Positions 32,389 through 42,255 are shown, counted from the first letter of the stretch. The stretch is DNA of 45,121 nucleotides from Bacillus massiliigorillae (GCF_000380245.2 NZ_HG428741.1:3490873-3535993); one strand, 5' to 3'. Program-made: numbers and translations. The notes: generated from the letters alone by a model not told the origin.

Positions 32389-33869
32389 ATGAATAGTATT
32401 ATTATTGTTGAATTTATTCTTTATTGTTTATTCATGCTACTAGTTGGATACCTCTTCAGTCGCCGCGAAATCAGCCATTCTGGCTTCTTATTAGGTGGAA
32501 AACAATTGCCTGGTTGGGCACTAGCTTTCTCTGAAAGAGCTACCGGTGAATCAGCCTGGCTACTTCTAGGTTATACAGGCTTCGTTTTCACAACTGGATT
32601 ATCTGCTATTTGGGTAGCCGTTGGCATTACAATTGGAATCGCCTTCGCATGGCTATTCTTAGCAAAACGATTCATGAATGCAGCAGATAAACACCAAGTA
32701 TTAACCTTACCAGGTTACTTAGCCACAAGATTCCCTACCCATTCTAAAATCATTCTTTGGATGTCTACAATATTAATCGTGAGTTTTATGATGTTTTATT
32801 TTGGCGCTCAAATTGCAGGAGCCGGCAAAACATTATTCGCTGTATTTAATATTAATCCAACAGTCGGGGCACTATTAAGTCTTGTTATCATTATTGGACT
32901 TTCTTATTTTGGAGGGTTTATAGCCGTTGTTTGGACAGACATGGTTCAAAGCATCATGATGTTAATTACCCTTACTGTCCTTCCACTTATTGCTCTTTTT
33001 CATATCAATGCAGCAGACCTTTCTATTAGTGAAGCACTTGTATCAGCCGGCCCTCACATGGACTCTTGGACTGGAGGAATGGTTGGCGTTGCTCTAGGAT
33101 TACTGCTCTTCAATAATTTCGCTTGGTTCTTTGGCTTTCTCGGTGGACAACCTCAACTTAGCGCCCGTTTCATGGCTTTAAAAAATGAAAAAGAAGTAAA
33201 AACAGCAAGTATTGTAGCCATTGTTTGGACAATATTAGCCTATGGTGGTGCTATTCTAATAGGTTTAACAGCGCTCACACTCTATCAAGGGCAAAATTTC
33301 GCAGATGTTGAAATGATACTTCCGTACATGGTGCTTGATTTGTTTCCACCTTGGATTGCTGGTCTTCTATTAGCTGGTATTGCTGCAGCCATTGTTTCAA
33401 CAGCAGATTCTCAACTATTAGTTATTACCTCCTCGGTTAGTGAAGATATTTTCAATAGCAATCCAAAAAAAAATTAACAGAAAAACAACTTGTTCTCATT
33501 TCAAGAATTACTATTATAGTTGCTAGTTTATTAGGCCTACTTATTGCCTTAACATCAAAATCACTCGTCTACGTTGTTGTTAGCTGGGCCTGGGCAGGAG
33601 TTGGTTGTACACTTTCTCCAGCTATCATTCTAACGTTTTTTTGGAAGAAATATTCAGGCATTGGCGTAATCGCTACAATCATAACCGGTTTCTTAAGCAC
33701 CGTCATATGGATTTCCACGCCTCTTGACAGCATCGTTTCATCCCGTTTTACTACCTTTTTTATCGCAGCCTTTTTCGGGATTGTCTTTAGCTTATTATTC
33801 CCTGAAAAACAAAGTGTTCAAGAACAAACAACACTTTCCAAGACTACGGTTCCACCTACTTTAGGATAA
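32389..33869 (+). pseudogene. putP: Sodium:proline-type symporter, frameshifted at an A9 tract
   Basis: Sodium:solute symporter (SSS) family. The first part (362 residues) covers the N-terminal and core helices, including GGKQLPGWALAFSERATGESAWLLLG and GIAAAIVSTADSQLLVITSSVSEDI. It stops just after NSNPKKN. The next frame continues at once (from TTA at 33474 to the stop at 33867-33869, 131 codons) with LTEKQLVLISRI and further helices (VVVSWAWAGVGCTLSPAIILTFFW), giving a normal total of about 494 residues. The break is at AAAAAAAAA (33465-33473); ten As, or slippage, would restore the frame. Everything else looks intact, so this could be recent, a sequencing error, or corrected by transcriptional slippage. 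RBS GAAAGAGGG. Confidence 0.8.
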
Positions 33870-33883
33870 AGAGCATTATCATT

Positions 33884-33932
33884 AGTACAAACAAAAAAAG
33901 ATGATTGTTGAATCATCTTTTTTGTTTGTACT
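33884..33932. terminator. Bidirectional terminator between putP and the first diguanylate cyclase
   Basis: A 22-bp stem (AGTACAAACAAAAAAGATGATT type, one A bulged) with loop GTTG; A-rich and T-rich arms serve both directions. Confidence 0.9.
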
Positions 33933-33951
33933 GATACTACCATCCATTTTA

Positions 33952-36195
33952 TTACGGGCATGGTAAATTGTTAGCGTGATATTTATTAATATCAAATCGA
34001 GTCAATAAACAACCTTGCTGTCCATACAACCAATTAATGTATGCCGCAGACAGATTCGTACAAATATCCATACTTTCATCGTACCGTACTAATGTGGATG
34101 TTGTATTCTTATCGTTCAGCCCTTTCATTGGACATTGTTCACATGGCTTACTTTCATTCCAAAATACTTTATAACACAAGTCATTTTTCTTTAACATTGG
34201 TACTATACTCTTTGTTTTTTCATTAAAGTAGAACACTTCATACGTATCAGGATTTATAGCATAAATAGCCGCATCAATATGATCTAGTATCGATTTTTGA
34301 AGCTGATACATCTCAGCTAGTTCTTTCTCGCTACGTTTTTTTAATAGAAACGTGGAGAGTATTTGAGAAATAACCGTTAACATATCAATTTCTTCTTTTG
34401 TCCATAGTCGTAGACCACTACATTCATCAAAACCTATAAAGCCTTTAAATCTCCCGTCCAGTTCCATAGAACATTGTATTAATGAACGAATATTTTGTGC
34501 ATCTAATATTTCAAATAAATGTTTCGGCAATGTATGAATATCTTTACAATAAAAAACGCCATTTTCATTAAATAAGGATTTGTATGAAACTTCTTCACCA
34601 ACTAACATTGTATAAGGAAAGTTTTGAATACTATGCATTACAGATTCTATTCCCTCATTACACCATTCAAACGTATTACTAACTGAGAGGTCATCCTCTG
34701 AATTTTCACAGACATAAACTCGGCTAACACCATAATACTTCCCGATAATTTCTGATATTAACGGAACTGCTACTTTCATATCTTTTGTCTCATATAATAT
34801 TTTAAAAATATATTCTATTAAATTATCAGTAAAGGATTTCTGCGGTACTTCCTCTAAATTAGCTTGATCGAGAACACTTTTATACTTCTCAGCCTTTAAT
34901 TCCTTGCTGAAAATACAATAGCTATCTTTACCTTGCTTCTTCGCTGCATATAGCGCATTATCAGCATTTTGAAAAAGCTCATTAAACGTTTTACCATCTC
35001 GTGGATAGATAGCCACGCCTATACTACCGGAAATTTTATATTTCTTATCATGCCCTGTAAATGAACGACGAAAAGTATCAATCAGACTCTCTGACTTTTT
35101 AATCACTAGCTTCTCTGATGGTATATTTTTTAGAAGCACAGCAAATTCATCTCCACCAATTCGTCCCACAATATCGTAATCACGAAATTGATGTTGAATG
35201 TTTATAGCTGTATCTTTCAATACGGCGTCTCCAAATAAATGCCCTAAATGATCATTCACACGTTTAAAGTCATCAATATCAATAATAAAAAGCGCATGAT
35301 TTTTATGACATTCCTCACCTGTTAAACACTCTTCCATAAAGCTCTGTGTAGTGGTCTTATTATAAATGCCCGTTAACGGATCTCTCTGTGCTTTAAAAAG
35401 CAACTTTTGTAATGTTTGTTTCTGATCATTAATATCTGATACTGTTCCAAAAGCCTTATACACTTTACCGTCCTTATCAGATTGAGAAGAGATTTTCACT
35501 TTACACCAAAGATACTTATCAGGATATTTCTTAATTCTAAATTCACTTTGAGCATATGGAGCTCCATTTTGAATCGTCTTTAATAGCGTCACAAAAATAG
35601 ATACATCCTCTGGATGAACATGCATTGAGGTTGGAATAGAAGAGCTAATTTCTTCTAAAATAGGCTCATAACCAAATTTCTCTACAAAATTTGGTGAAAA
35701 CTTAAGATTATCTTCTATTATGTCCCATTCAAAAAAGACTTCATCTAAATGCTCTGTAATTTTCCGGTAACCATCTACCTTTACTTGCAATTCCTCTAAT
35801 TCGACTTTAAAACTGGTTATATCAGTGATGATACTATATAACCACATATCACCATCAACGCCCATTATCTTTTTAACAATAGCATTAACCCATACTAATT
35901 TCCCATCTTGTCTTGCCAGGCGATATACAACCTCTTTATAGCTTTCTTTACCAGCACATAATTCATTTAAACTTCGTTCAACTCGCTTGCAATCATTCTC
36001 ATAAATAACTTTAAAAAAGTCATTTTGATATACTTTAGTTATTTCATCTTGTGAACAACCTAATAATTGCACAAAACCTTCATTTACAAAATCAAATCTA
36101 TATTGGCAATCATGAATATAACAACGATGGATGCCGATTGGCATCATTGCTAGTATTTCTTCCGAGTGATAATCATTCATATTATGCTGTGACAT
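33952..36195 (-). CDS. PAS-PAS-GGDEF-GAF-PAS diguanylate cyclase, copy 1
   Basis: A 747-residue cytoplasmic signalling protein that should make cyclic di-GMP. Two PAS domains (about 10-130 and 145-260) precede a GGDEF domain (about 265-430) with intact GGDEF (347-351) and the inhibitory I-site RDYD (338-341). A GAF-like domain follows (about 450-620) and then a third PAS (about 633-735) with the cysteine cluster CYKVFWNESKPCEQCPM. There are no membrane helices. It is a close paralogue of the gene at 37444-39687, with the same length and domain order. Confidence 0.88.
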   Translation of the reverse strand: MSQHNMNDYHSEEILAMMPIGIHRCYIHDCQYRFDFVNEGFVQLLGCSQDEITKVYQNDFFKVIYENDCKRVERSLNELCAGKESYKEVVYRLARQDGKLVWVNAIVKKIMGVDGDMWLYSIITDITSFKVELEELQVKVDGYRKITEHLDEVFFEWDIIEDNLKFSPNFVEKFGYEPILEEISSSIPTSMHVHPEDVSIFVTLLKTIQNGAPYAQSEFRIKKYPDKYLWCKVKISSQSDKDGKVYKAFGTVSDINDQKQTLQKLLFKAQRDPLTGIYNKTTTQSFMEECLTGEECHKNHALFIIDIDDFKRVNDHLGHLFGDAVLKDTAINIQHQFRDYDIVGRIGGDEFAVLLKNIPSEKLVIKKSESLIDTFRRSFTGHDKKYKISGSIGVAIYPRDGKTFNELFQNADNALYAAKKQGKDSYCIFSKELKAEKYKSVLDQANLEEVPQKSFTDNLIEYIFKILYETKDMKVAVPLISEIIGKYYGVSRVYVCENSEDDLSVSNTFEWCNEGIESVMHSIQNFPYTMLVGEEVSYKSLFNENGVFYCKDIHTLPKHLFEILDAQNIRSLIQCSMELDGRFKGFIGFDECSGLRLWTKEEIDMLTVISQILSTFLLKKRSEKELAEMYQLQKSILDHIDAAIYAINPDTYEVFYFNEKTKSIVPMLKKNDLCYKVFWNESKPCEQCPMKGLNDKNTTSTLVRYDESMDICTNLSAAYINWLYGQQGCLLTRFDINKYHANNLPCP

Positions 36196-36337
36196 GCCTA
36201 ATCCGTCCCATCTACGATAGTAAAATAATTATAAGTGTTTCCTTATTCCCTATTACTATTATTATAAAACGAAAAGAATCTACCAACTTCACTGATATTT
36301 AAGAACTTAATGAATTCTACTTATTCGCTATTTAAAA

Positions 36338-36384
36338 TAAAAAGAGCCGTTCATAGTCAAAAATTATGACATATGAATCGGCTC
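36338..36384 (-). terminator. Intrinsic terminator of the alpha/beta hydrolase gene
   Basis: GAGCCG-TTCATA-GTCA on one side pairs with TGAC-TATGAA-CGGCTC (small bulges), followed on the minus strand by five Ts. Confidence 0.8.
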
Positions 36385-36408
36385 CTCTAATCTCGATATC
36401 TATTGCAC

Positions 36409-37212
36409 TTAAAAACATTTCGTATTTAAATTATTCGATTCACTATATTTTCGCTTAGAATAATTCACTAGCAGTTGATTACTAATAAAACGATTTGTTT
36501 GCTCAACAATCTCTTCTTTATCATAATCCATAGATGCCACATGATAAGAATTAGTTAAGGTGATCATCTTCTTCACTTTTGACCCAACCGTTTTCAAAAT
36601 ATAATCCGTGTTTTCAGAAGGTACTACATGGTCTTCTAAAGACTTAATAGCAAGAATTGGTGTTTGAATGGATGGTATGATTGCAGGTGTATTCTCCATA
36701 ATTTTTTGAAGTTCATGAATTGCATGTAATGGCACTTTTGAATAAGTAATTTCATGAACTGTTTGGTCTTTAATATCCGGTTCACCTTCATCAATAAACC
36801 TTGGTTCGGTCACACCCTTAAATACCTCATAAGCTGGTAATGATAACGCAGCGTTTACCACAATAACTCCATTAATAGATGGATATTTATTAACTAGTCG
36901 TAAAGCTAACGCTCCCCCCATTGACTGACCAATAACAAAAATAGTTGAACATTTTTGTTGTAGTTTTTTATAACCTTCTTCAAGTGAAGCAAACCAATCT
37001 TCATGATTGCAGTTTTCTAAATCAAAATGATGTGTGCCATGACCCTTTAGCCTCGGTGCCATAACCGTATAGCCAAACTGTGCTAGTCTATCACCGAGAT
37101 ATTCCACGCTTTGTGGCGTTCCCATGAACCCATGAGATATAAGAACTCCAATATCATTTCCTTCAAAGTATAACTCTTCTGCCCCTTGTATAACCGAAAA
37201 ATTCTCATTCAT
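36409..37212 (-). CDS. Alpha/beta hydrolase, carboxylesterase/monoacylglycerol lipase type
   Basis: A 267-residue serine hydrolase. The oxyanion region is GVLISHGFMGTPQSV; the nucleophile elbow is GQSMGG (about Ser95); the acid is in SLEDHVVPSENTD and the histidine in NSYHVASMDYDKEEIVEQ. It resembles Geobacillus Est30-type carboxylesterases and monoglyceride lipases. The C-terminus has a basic tail (SKRKYSESNN) beyond the fold. It lies between two diguanylate cyclase paralogues but has its own terminator, so a functional link is not shown. Confidence 0.88.
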   Translation of the reverse strand: MNENFSVIQGAEELYFEGNDIGVLISHGFMGTPQSVEYLGDRLAQFGYTVMAPRLKGHGTHHFDLENCNHEDWFASLEEGYKKLQQKCSTIFVIGQSMGGALALRLVNKYPSINGVIVVNAALSLPAYEVFKGVTEPRFIDEGEPDIKDQTVHEITYSKVPLHAIHELQKIMENTPAIIPSIQTPILAIKSLEDHVVPSENTDYILKTVGSKVKKMITLTNSYHVASMDYDKEEIVEQTNRFISNQLLVNYSKRKYSESNNLNTKCF

Positions 37213-37394
37213 ATTTTATAATCCCCTTTTATTGAAACTCGTATCAATGATAAGTCTTAAAATAGTTTTTATATAAATTCCATAACCTTACAGTATTTTA
37301 TTTGATAAACATATAATATACCAATTATTCATATGTATCAAGTCGGAATTATAAAATTATATATTTTTAGTAATTGTAACTATCTAATTACTTT

Positions 37395-37432
37395 AAAACA
37401 AAAGCTGTCAGAATAACTCTGAACAGCTTTTA
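37395..37432 (-). terminator. Intrinsic terminator of the second diguanylate cyclase gene
   Basis: AAAAGCTGTTCAGA pairs with TCTGACAGCTTTT (one bulged base) on the minus strand, followed by GTTTT. Confidence 0.8.
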
Positions 37433-37443
37433 TTTACCTATTA

Positions 37444-39687
37444 TTAAGATAAATTTTTATTGCTATCTTTAATTTTTTGAAAATCATATCGGCTTAATAT
37501 ACAACATTGTTTACCATATTTCCAATTTATATAAGCTGCTGTAATATTGCTGCTTACATCCACTTTCTCAGAATCTAACACTAATGTTGAAATAGATTTT
37601 TCTGTATTCAATTCATACATTGGACATTGAAGACATGGTGTTTGTCTATCCCAAAATACTTTATAACATAAATCATTCAATTTCAAATTTGGCACCATTT
37701 CTTTTGTCTTATCATTGAAATAGAAAATCTCAAAGGTTTCTGGGTTAATTGCGTAAATCGCTGTATTTATGTGATCTAGGATAGACTTTTGAAATTCATA
37801 AGCACCTTCTAGCTCTTTTTCAGAACGCTTCTTCAATAAAAATGTGGCAAGTATATGTGAAATAACCGTTAACATATCAATTTCCTCTAAAGTCCATAGG
37901 CGTAACCCACTACATTCATCAAAACCTACAAAACCTTTGAATACACCTTCGCTATCCATAGCACATTGTAATACTGAGCAAATTTTTCGGGATTCAAATA
38001 ACTCAGAAATATTCTTTGGAAGTGTTTTTATATCCTGACAGTAAAAAATACCCTTTTCATCAAATAGAGATTGATAGGATTGTTCTCCATCATAGAAAAT
38101 AGAATAAGACAGATTTTGAAGGTGATCCTTCCCAGATTTAACTCCCTCATTGCACCATTCAAACGTATTACTGACAAAAAAATCATCCTCTGAGTTTTCA
38201 AAAACATATACTCTACTAACTCCATAATACTTACCGACAATTTCTAATATTAATGGGATAGCAACATTTATATCTTTCGTTTCATATAAAATATTAAAGA
38301 TATATTCTTTTAGATTTTCCGTAAACGACATTTGAGATTGATCATCTACATTAACTTGATCAAGAACACTCTTATATTGCTCTGCTTTCAATTCCTGACT
38401 AAAGATACAAAAACAATCTTTTCCTTGTTTTTTCGCTGCATACAATGCATTATCAGCATTTTGAAAAAGCTCATTAAATGTTTTACCATCACGTGGATAA
38501 ATCGCTACGCCAACACTTCCTGAGATTTTGTAATCTTTATTGCGTCCTGTAAATGAACGTCGAAAAACATCCATCAATAATTTAGATTTCTCAATAACTA
38601 AATCCTCTGATGGAATATCTTTAAGAAACACCATAAATTCATCTCCACCAATTCTTCCAACAATATCGGAATCACGGAAAAGGTGTTGAATATCATGAGC
38701 TGTATCCTTTAAAACAGCATCACCAAATAAATGACCTAACTGATCATTAACATGCTTAAAATTATCAATATCAATAATGAATAATGCATGATTCTTATGG
38801 TGATCGTCACCTGTTAAGCACTCTTCAATAAAGTTTTGCGTAGTTGCCTTATTGTAAATCCCTGTTAATGAATCTCTTTGTGCTTTAAATAATAGTTTTT
38901 GCATGGTCTGTTTCTGATCATCAATATCAGATATAGTACCGAATGCCTTAAATATATGACCATTTTCATCAAATTGAGAAGTAATTCTAATTTTGCACCA
39001 AATATATTTATCTGGATACTGTTTAATTCTTAATTCACATTGAACATCTGGAGCACCATTATAGATTGAATTAAAAGCTTCACTGAAGATTACTACGTCC
39101 TCAGGATGAATATGCATAGATGTTGGAACAGACAAACTAATCTTCTCAACAATCGGCTCATAGCCGAATTTCTCTACAAAATTGGATGAAAACTGAAGGG
39201 TATCTTGAATTAAATCCCATTCGAAAAGAATTTCATTCATATGTTCAGTTATTTTAAAATAACCCGCTTCTCTCAATTTAAGCTCATCTATTGATACTTT
39301 TAAAGAAGTAATATCAGTAATGATACAATTCAACCAAGCCACTTCATTAACATCCACTGTTTTATTACAAATAGCATGTACCCAAACTACCTTATCATCT
39401 TGCCTTGCAAGACGAAATTGTAATTCTACGCTATCGTCTTCTTTTTCATTTAATCCATTTAGATCTTTTTCTATATTGTTTCGATCATAATCATGAACAA
39501 CTTGAAGTAAATCATTATAATATGTGCTTTCAAGCTCATCACTTGAACATCCTAAAAGATTAAGAAATCCTTTATTTACAAATTCAAACTTATATTGAGT
39601 ATCTTGAATAAGACAGCGACAAATGCCCCCAGGCATTCTAGCTAATATATCTTCTGAACATTTACCATTCTTCTCATGTTGTAACAT
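37444..39687 (-). CDS. PAS-PAS-GGDEF-GAF-PAS diguanylate cyclase, copy 2
   Basis: A 747-residue paralogue of the protein at 33952-36195. The GGDEF motif and I-site (RDSDIVGRIGGDEF) are intact, so it should be an active, feedback-inhibited cyclase. Sequence is most alike in the GGDEF domain (e.g. ISGSVGVAIYPRDGKTFNEL and LFQNADNALYAAKKQGKD) and most diverged in the first PAS. The C-terminal PAS keeps its cysteines (CYKVFWDRQTPCLQCPM). RBS AAGGCGG. Confidence 0.88.
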   Translation of the reverse strand: MLQHEKNGKCSEDILARMPGGICRCLIQDTQYKFEFVNKGFLNLLGCSSDELESTYYNDLLQVVHDYDRNNIEKDLNGLNEKEDDSVELQFRLARQDDKVVWVHAICNKTVDVNEVAWLNCIITDITSLKVSIDELKLREAGYFKITEHMNEILFEWDLIQDTLQFSSNFVEKFGYEPIVEKISLSVPTSMHIHPEDVVIFSEAFNSIYNGAPDVQCELRIKQYPDKYIWCKIRITSQFDENGHIFKAFGTISDIDDQKQTMQKLLFKAQRDSLTGIYNKATTQNFIEECLTGDDHHKNHALFIIDIDNFKHVNDQLGHLFGDAVLKDTAHDIQHLFRDSDIVGRIGGDEFMVFLKDIPSEDLVIEKSKLLMDVFRRSFTGRNKDYKISGSVGVAIYPRDGKTFNELFQNADNALYAAKKQGKDCFCIFSQELKAEQYKSVLDQVNVDDQSQMSFTENLKEYIFNILYETKDINVAIPLILEIVGKYYGVSRVYVFENSEDDFFVSNTFEWCNEGVKSGKDHLQNLSYSIFYDGEQSYQSLFDEKGIFYCQDIKTLPKNISELFESRKICSVLQCAMDSEGVFKGFVGFDECSGLRLWTLEEIDMLTVISHILATFLLKKRSEKELEGAYEFQKSILDHINTAIYAINPETFEIFYFNDKTKEMVPNLKLNDLCYKVFWDRQTPCLQCPMYELNTEKSISTLVLDSEKVDVSSNITAAYINWKYGKQCCILSRYDFQKIKDSNKNLS

Positions 39688-39830
39688 ACGCTAAACCGCC
39701 TTACCCTATCATAGTATAACTTCCTATATCCTATTAACTTTAGTCTAAACTATGTTTCAGACTGAATTATGTCTTATATAGGAACAATTCTATTTCGTGC
39801 CTTTTTAACTAATTTGTAAGAAATTCAAAT

Positions 39831-39856
39831 GTTTTTTTCTCATTACAGGTGGGTAA
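39831..39856 (+). promoter_or_regulatory. Candidate SigB promoter of the 87-residue membrane protein gene
   Basis: GTTTTT, a 14-bp spacer and GGGTAA resemble the SigB consensus GTTTAA-N12-15-GGGTAT. A sigma-A-like TATAAT also lies at 39860-39865. Confidence 0.4.
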
Positions 39857-39898
39857 ACATATAATATACCTATACTACCATTTAAAGGAGTGAGAATA

Positions 39899-40162
39899 AT
39901 GAATGCTGTTGGTAATCATAATTCAACTAAACATAACTCTACAGACACTTTAATGGGTTCTATCATCTTCGCTATTTTAGCCGTTCTTGGGTTAGGAGGA
40001 ACGATTACAAGTGCAATCCATATTTATGATTTATACGTAGCAGGCAATATGGAATGGCTTATTATTTGGTCCTTCTTTGGCGTATTTATGTTAGCTTGGT
40101 TTGCATATTTTACAAAAGAACTTTATCAGCTTGTAAAGGATAAATGGCATGTTAATCATTAA
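39899..40162 (+). CDS. Small two-helix membrane protein, 87 residues
   Basis: Two transmembrane helices (about 21-43 IIFAILAVLGLGGTITSAIH and 54-74 WLIIWSFFGVFMLAWFAYFT) with a short polar N-terminus rich in His and Asn, and a basic tail KDKWHVNH. Not recognised. The start at 39899 is set by AAAGGAG. It has its own promoter region and terminator. If the SigB-like promoter is real it would be a stress gene. Confidence 0.75.
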   Translation: MNAVGNHNSTKHNSTDTLMGSIIFAILAVLGLGGTITSAIHIYDLYVAGNMEWLIIWSFFGVFMLAWFAYFTKELYQLVKDKWHVNH

Positions 40163-40198
40163 TAAATACGTTAAAAAATCACATAGAAAGCTATAAGG

Positions 40199-40245
40199 TA
40201 AGTATGTTTTGATGAAGAGTTACATCATGACATACTTATTTTTAT
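40199..40245 (+). terminator. Intrinsic terminator after the 87-residue gene
   Basis: AAGTATGT and ACATACTT form the base, GATG/CATC the upper stem; ATTTTTA follows. Confidence 0.8.
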
Positions 40246-40349
40246 ACAGCTAATTCAAAATCGAAATCCAAATTTCTCCTAAACCTTCACTTGCTCATCT
40301 TCTTCTTTTGTGATATTTTTGTATTATTCAATCAACTACATATTTAACA

Positions 40350-40443
40350 CTAGGGGATCCCTTGATAAGGGCTGAGAATAGAGTAGTTTACTTGCAAACC
40401 CTCAAAACCTGAACAGGTTCGTACCTGCGTAGGGAAGTGCTCT
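40350..40443 (+). ncRNA. TPP riboswitch (THI element)
   Basis: Classic thi-box features are present in order: GGGG near the 5' end, GGGCTGAGA (40369-40377), ACCCT, AACCTGA-CAGGTT, and GTACCTGCGTAGGGAAGTG. It precedes tenI and should lower expression of the thiazole operon when thiamine diphosphate is plentiful, through the terminator at 40478-40513. Confidence 0.95.
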
Positions 40444-40477
40444 ATGTTTTTTTGTGCTTATTTTTGGACAAATCACA

Positions 40478-40513
40478 CAACCACTTTCCTATTATTGGAA
40501 AGTGGTTTTTTTA
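40478..40513 (+). terminator. Riboswitch-controlled intrinsic terminator
   Basis: AACCACTTTCC and GGAAAGTGGTT form an 11-bp perfect stem with a 7-nt loop, followed by T7, between the TPP aptamer and tenI. Confidence 0.9.
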
Positions 40514-40534
40514 TATGCTAAGGAGCCAATCTTT

Positions 40535-41152
40535 ATGAAACTAATTGCAGTTACAGATGATATCCATTCTATCCAAGAGCTAGCAACAAATATTTTACAA
40601 ATCAAAAACACAGTAGATTTCGTCCATATTCGCGAGAAATCTAAAACAACTACGCAGCTGATTGAGCTACTGAACCTACTACATGAACAAGGTATGTCAA
40701 AAGAAAAAATAGTCATGAATGACAGACTAGATGTAGCTTTACTTATGGATATCCCCAATGTTCACTTACCCTCTCATGGGCTTCCTGTGAAAAAAGTGAG
40801 AGAAATGTTTCCACGATTAACAATTGGTCAATCCGTCCACACCGTCAAAGAAGCTCAACAAGCAGAAATCGATGGTGCTGATTATGTATTATATGGTCAT
40901 TGCTATGAAACCAATAGTAAGAAAAACAAAGCACCGAATGGCATAGAAACAATTAGTCTCATAAAATCAAAACTTACAATTCCTATCTTTGCTATTGGTG
41001 GGATAACTCCAGAGCGAGTGAATGAATTACAGCATTTACATTCAGATGGAATAGCCATTATGTCAGGTATTTTCTCTGCTACTTCCCCATTTGCCTCTGC
41101 TGAACAATATTTTAGAAAATGTAAGGAGAATTACATTGAAAACAAACATTGA
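40535..41152 (+). CDS. tenI: Thiazole tautomerase TenI
   Basis: A 205-residue TIM-barrel protein of the ThiE/TenI family. TenI aromatises the thiazole tautomer made by ThiG. I prefer TenI to ThiE because of YGHCYETNSKKNKAPNGI, where the His is a TenI hallmark, the place in front of thiO, and weak pyrophosphate-loop conservation. The start at 40535 (MKLIAVTDD) has AAGGAG about 10 nt upstream; the longer frame runs back into the riboswitch terminator. Confidence 0.88.
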   Translation: MKLIAVTDDIHSIQELATNILQIKNTVDFVHIREKSKTTTQLIELLNLLHEQGMSKEKIVMNDRLDVALLMDIPNVHLPSHGLPVKKVREMFPRLTIGQSVHTVKEAQQAEIDGADYVLYGHCYETNSKKNKAPNGIETISLIKSKLTIPIFAIGGITPERVNELQHLHSDGIAIMSGIFSATSPFASAEQYFRKCKENYIENKH

Positions 41153-42245
41153 AGTAGCCGTTATTGGTGGAGGAATTATTGGATGTTCAATTGCTTATTA
41201 TTTATCTCAAGCCAAAGTGGATGTTGTACTTTTTGAAGAACAACAGATTGCAAGCAAGACAACTAGTGCAGCTGCGGGCATGCTTGGTGCTCATTCAGAG
41301 CTTGATGAAGTACAAACTTTTTATTCCTTTGCTCTAAAAAGTCAACTTGCCTATCAATCATTACAGGATGAAATCAAAAATATTAGCGGAATCGATATCG
41401 AACGAAAACAAGGTGGCATATTTCAGCTCGTTTATTCCAATCAAGAAAAAGAAACACTTAGCTCCCTCCTTTCTCTTCCAACCGTGGAATGGTATGGAGC
41501 GGAGGATGTGAGTAATCATATACCATCTGTTTCTCCTAATATTATTGGAGCTGCCTATATTAAAGATGATGTAAATGTCTTGCCTACTTCCGTCTGCCGA
41601 GGCTTTGCTAAAAGTGCTCAAGTACTTGGAGCATCGATCTTGGATTATACGAAAGTACTAGATATTAAAAAAGAAAATAATGGCTATACCCTTTATACAA
41701 CGAATGGCAAATTCCAAGCTCAATACGTTGTCATTGCTAATGGTGTCTGGAGCAGTACTTTCTTAAAAAAACTTGGACTGAATCATACGCTTATTCCAGT
41801 TAAAGGAGAATGTTTATCTGTTTCAAGTAACTCAGTTCCTTTAAAACATACACTTTTTCACAAACAAAGCTACATCGTTCCTAGAAATAATGGACAACTT
41901 GTCATCGGTGCAACAATGGTTAAAGATGATTGGAACATCCAACCAAGTATTGATGGAATTGAATCTGTCATTTCCAAAGCAAAATCTATGCTTCCTGAAG
42001 TGAGCGATATGAAAATCGAATCTTTTTGGGCTGGGCTTCGTCCTCAAACATTTGATGGTAAGCCATTTATCGGCCAACATCCGGAAGATTCCCATTTATT
42101 ATTTGCTACTGGTCATTACAGAAATGGCATTCTCCTAGCACCAGCAACTGGACAAATGATTCGCAATCTCATCCTTCAACAGAAGGTTCCAGAAGATTGG
42201 ATAGAGGCTTTCAAAATAAATCGAAAAAAGCATTCACTTGTTTAG
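41136..42245 (+). CDS. thiO: Glycine oxidase ThiO
   Basis: FAD-dependent oxidase (369 residues) that turns glycine into dehydroglycine for thiazole synthesis. The FAD motif is VAVIGGGIIGCSIAYYLS; SKTTSAAAGMLGAH and the C-terminal GHYRNGILLAPATG are typical. Start is TTG at 41136, 7 nt after AAGGAG, overlapping the end of tenI by 17 nt; an upstream ATG at 41091 lacks a site. Second gene of the thi operon. Confidence 0.92.
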   Translation: MKTNIEVAVIGGGIIGCSIAYYLSQAKVDVVLFEEQQIASKTTSAAAGMLGAHSELDEVQTFYSFALKSQLAYQSLQDEIKNISGIDIERKQGGIFQLVYSNQEKETLSSLLSLPTVEWYGAEDVSNHIPSVSPNIIGAAYIKDDVNVLPTSVCRGFAKSAQVLGASILDYTKVLDIKKENNGYTLYTTNGKFQAQYVVIANGVWSSTFLKKLGLNHTLIPVKGECLSVSSNSVPLKHTLFHKQSYIVPRNNGQLVIGATMVKDDWNIQPSIDGIESVISKAKSMLPEVSDMKIESFWAGLRPQTFDGKPFIGQHPEDSHLLFATGHYRNGILLAPATGQMIRNLILQQKVPEDWIEAFKINRKKHSLV

Positions 42246-42255
42246 GGGGTTGAAA

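Noticed and set aside
37844..38523. 60-70 residue ORFs opposite and within the second cyclase gene
   Set aside because: Shadow frames of a clear 747-codon gene.
40454..40534. N-terminal extension of TenI
   Set aside because: It would translate the riboswitch terminator; AAGGAG directly before the ATG at 40535 marks the true start.
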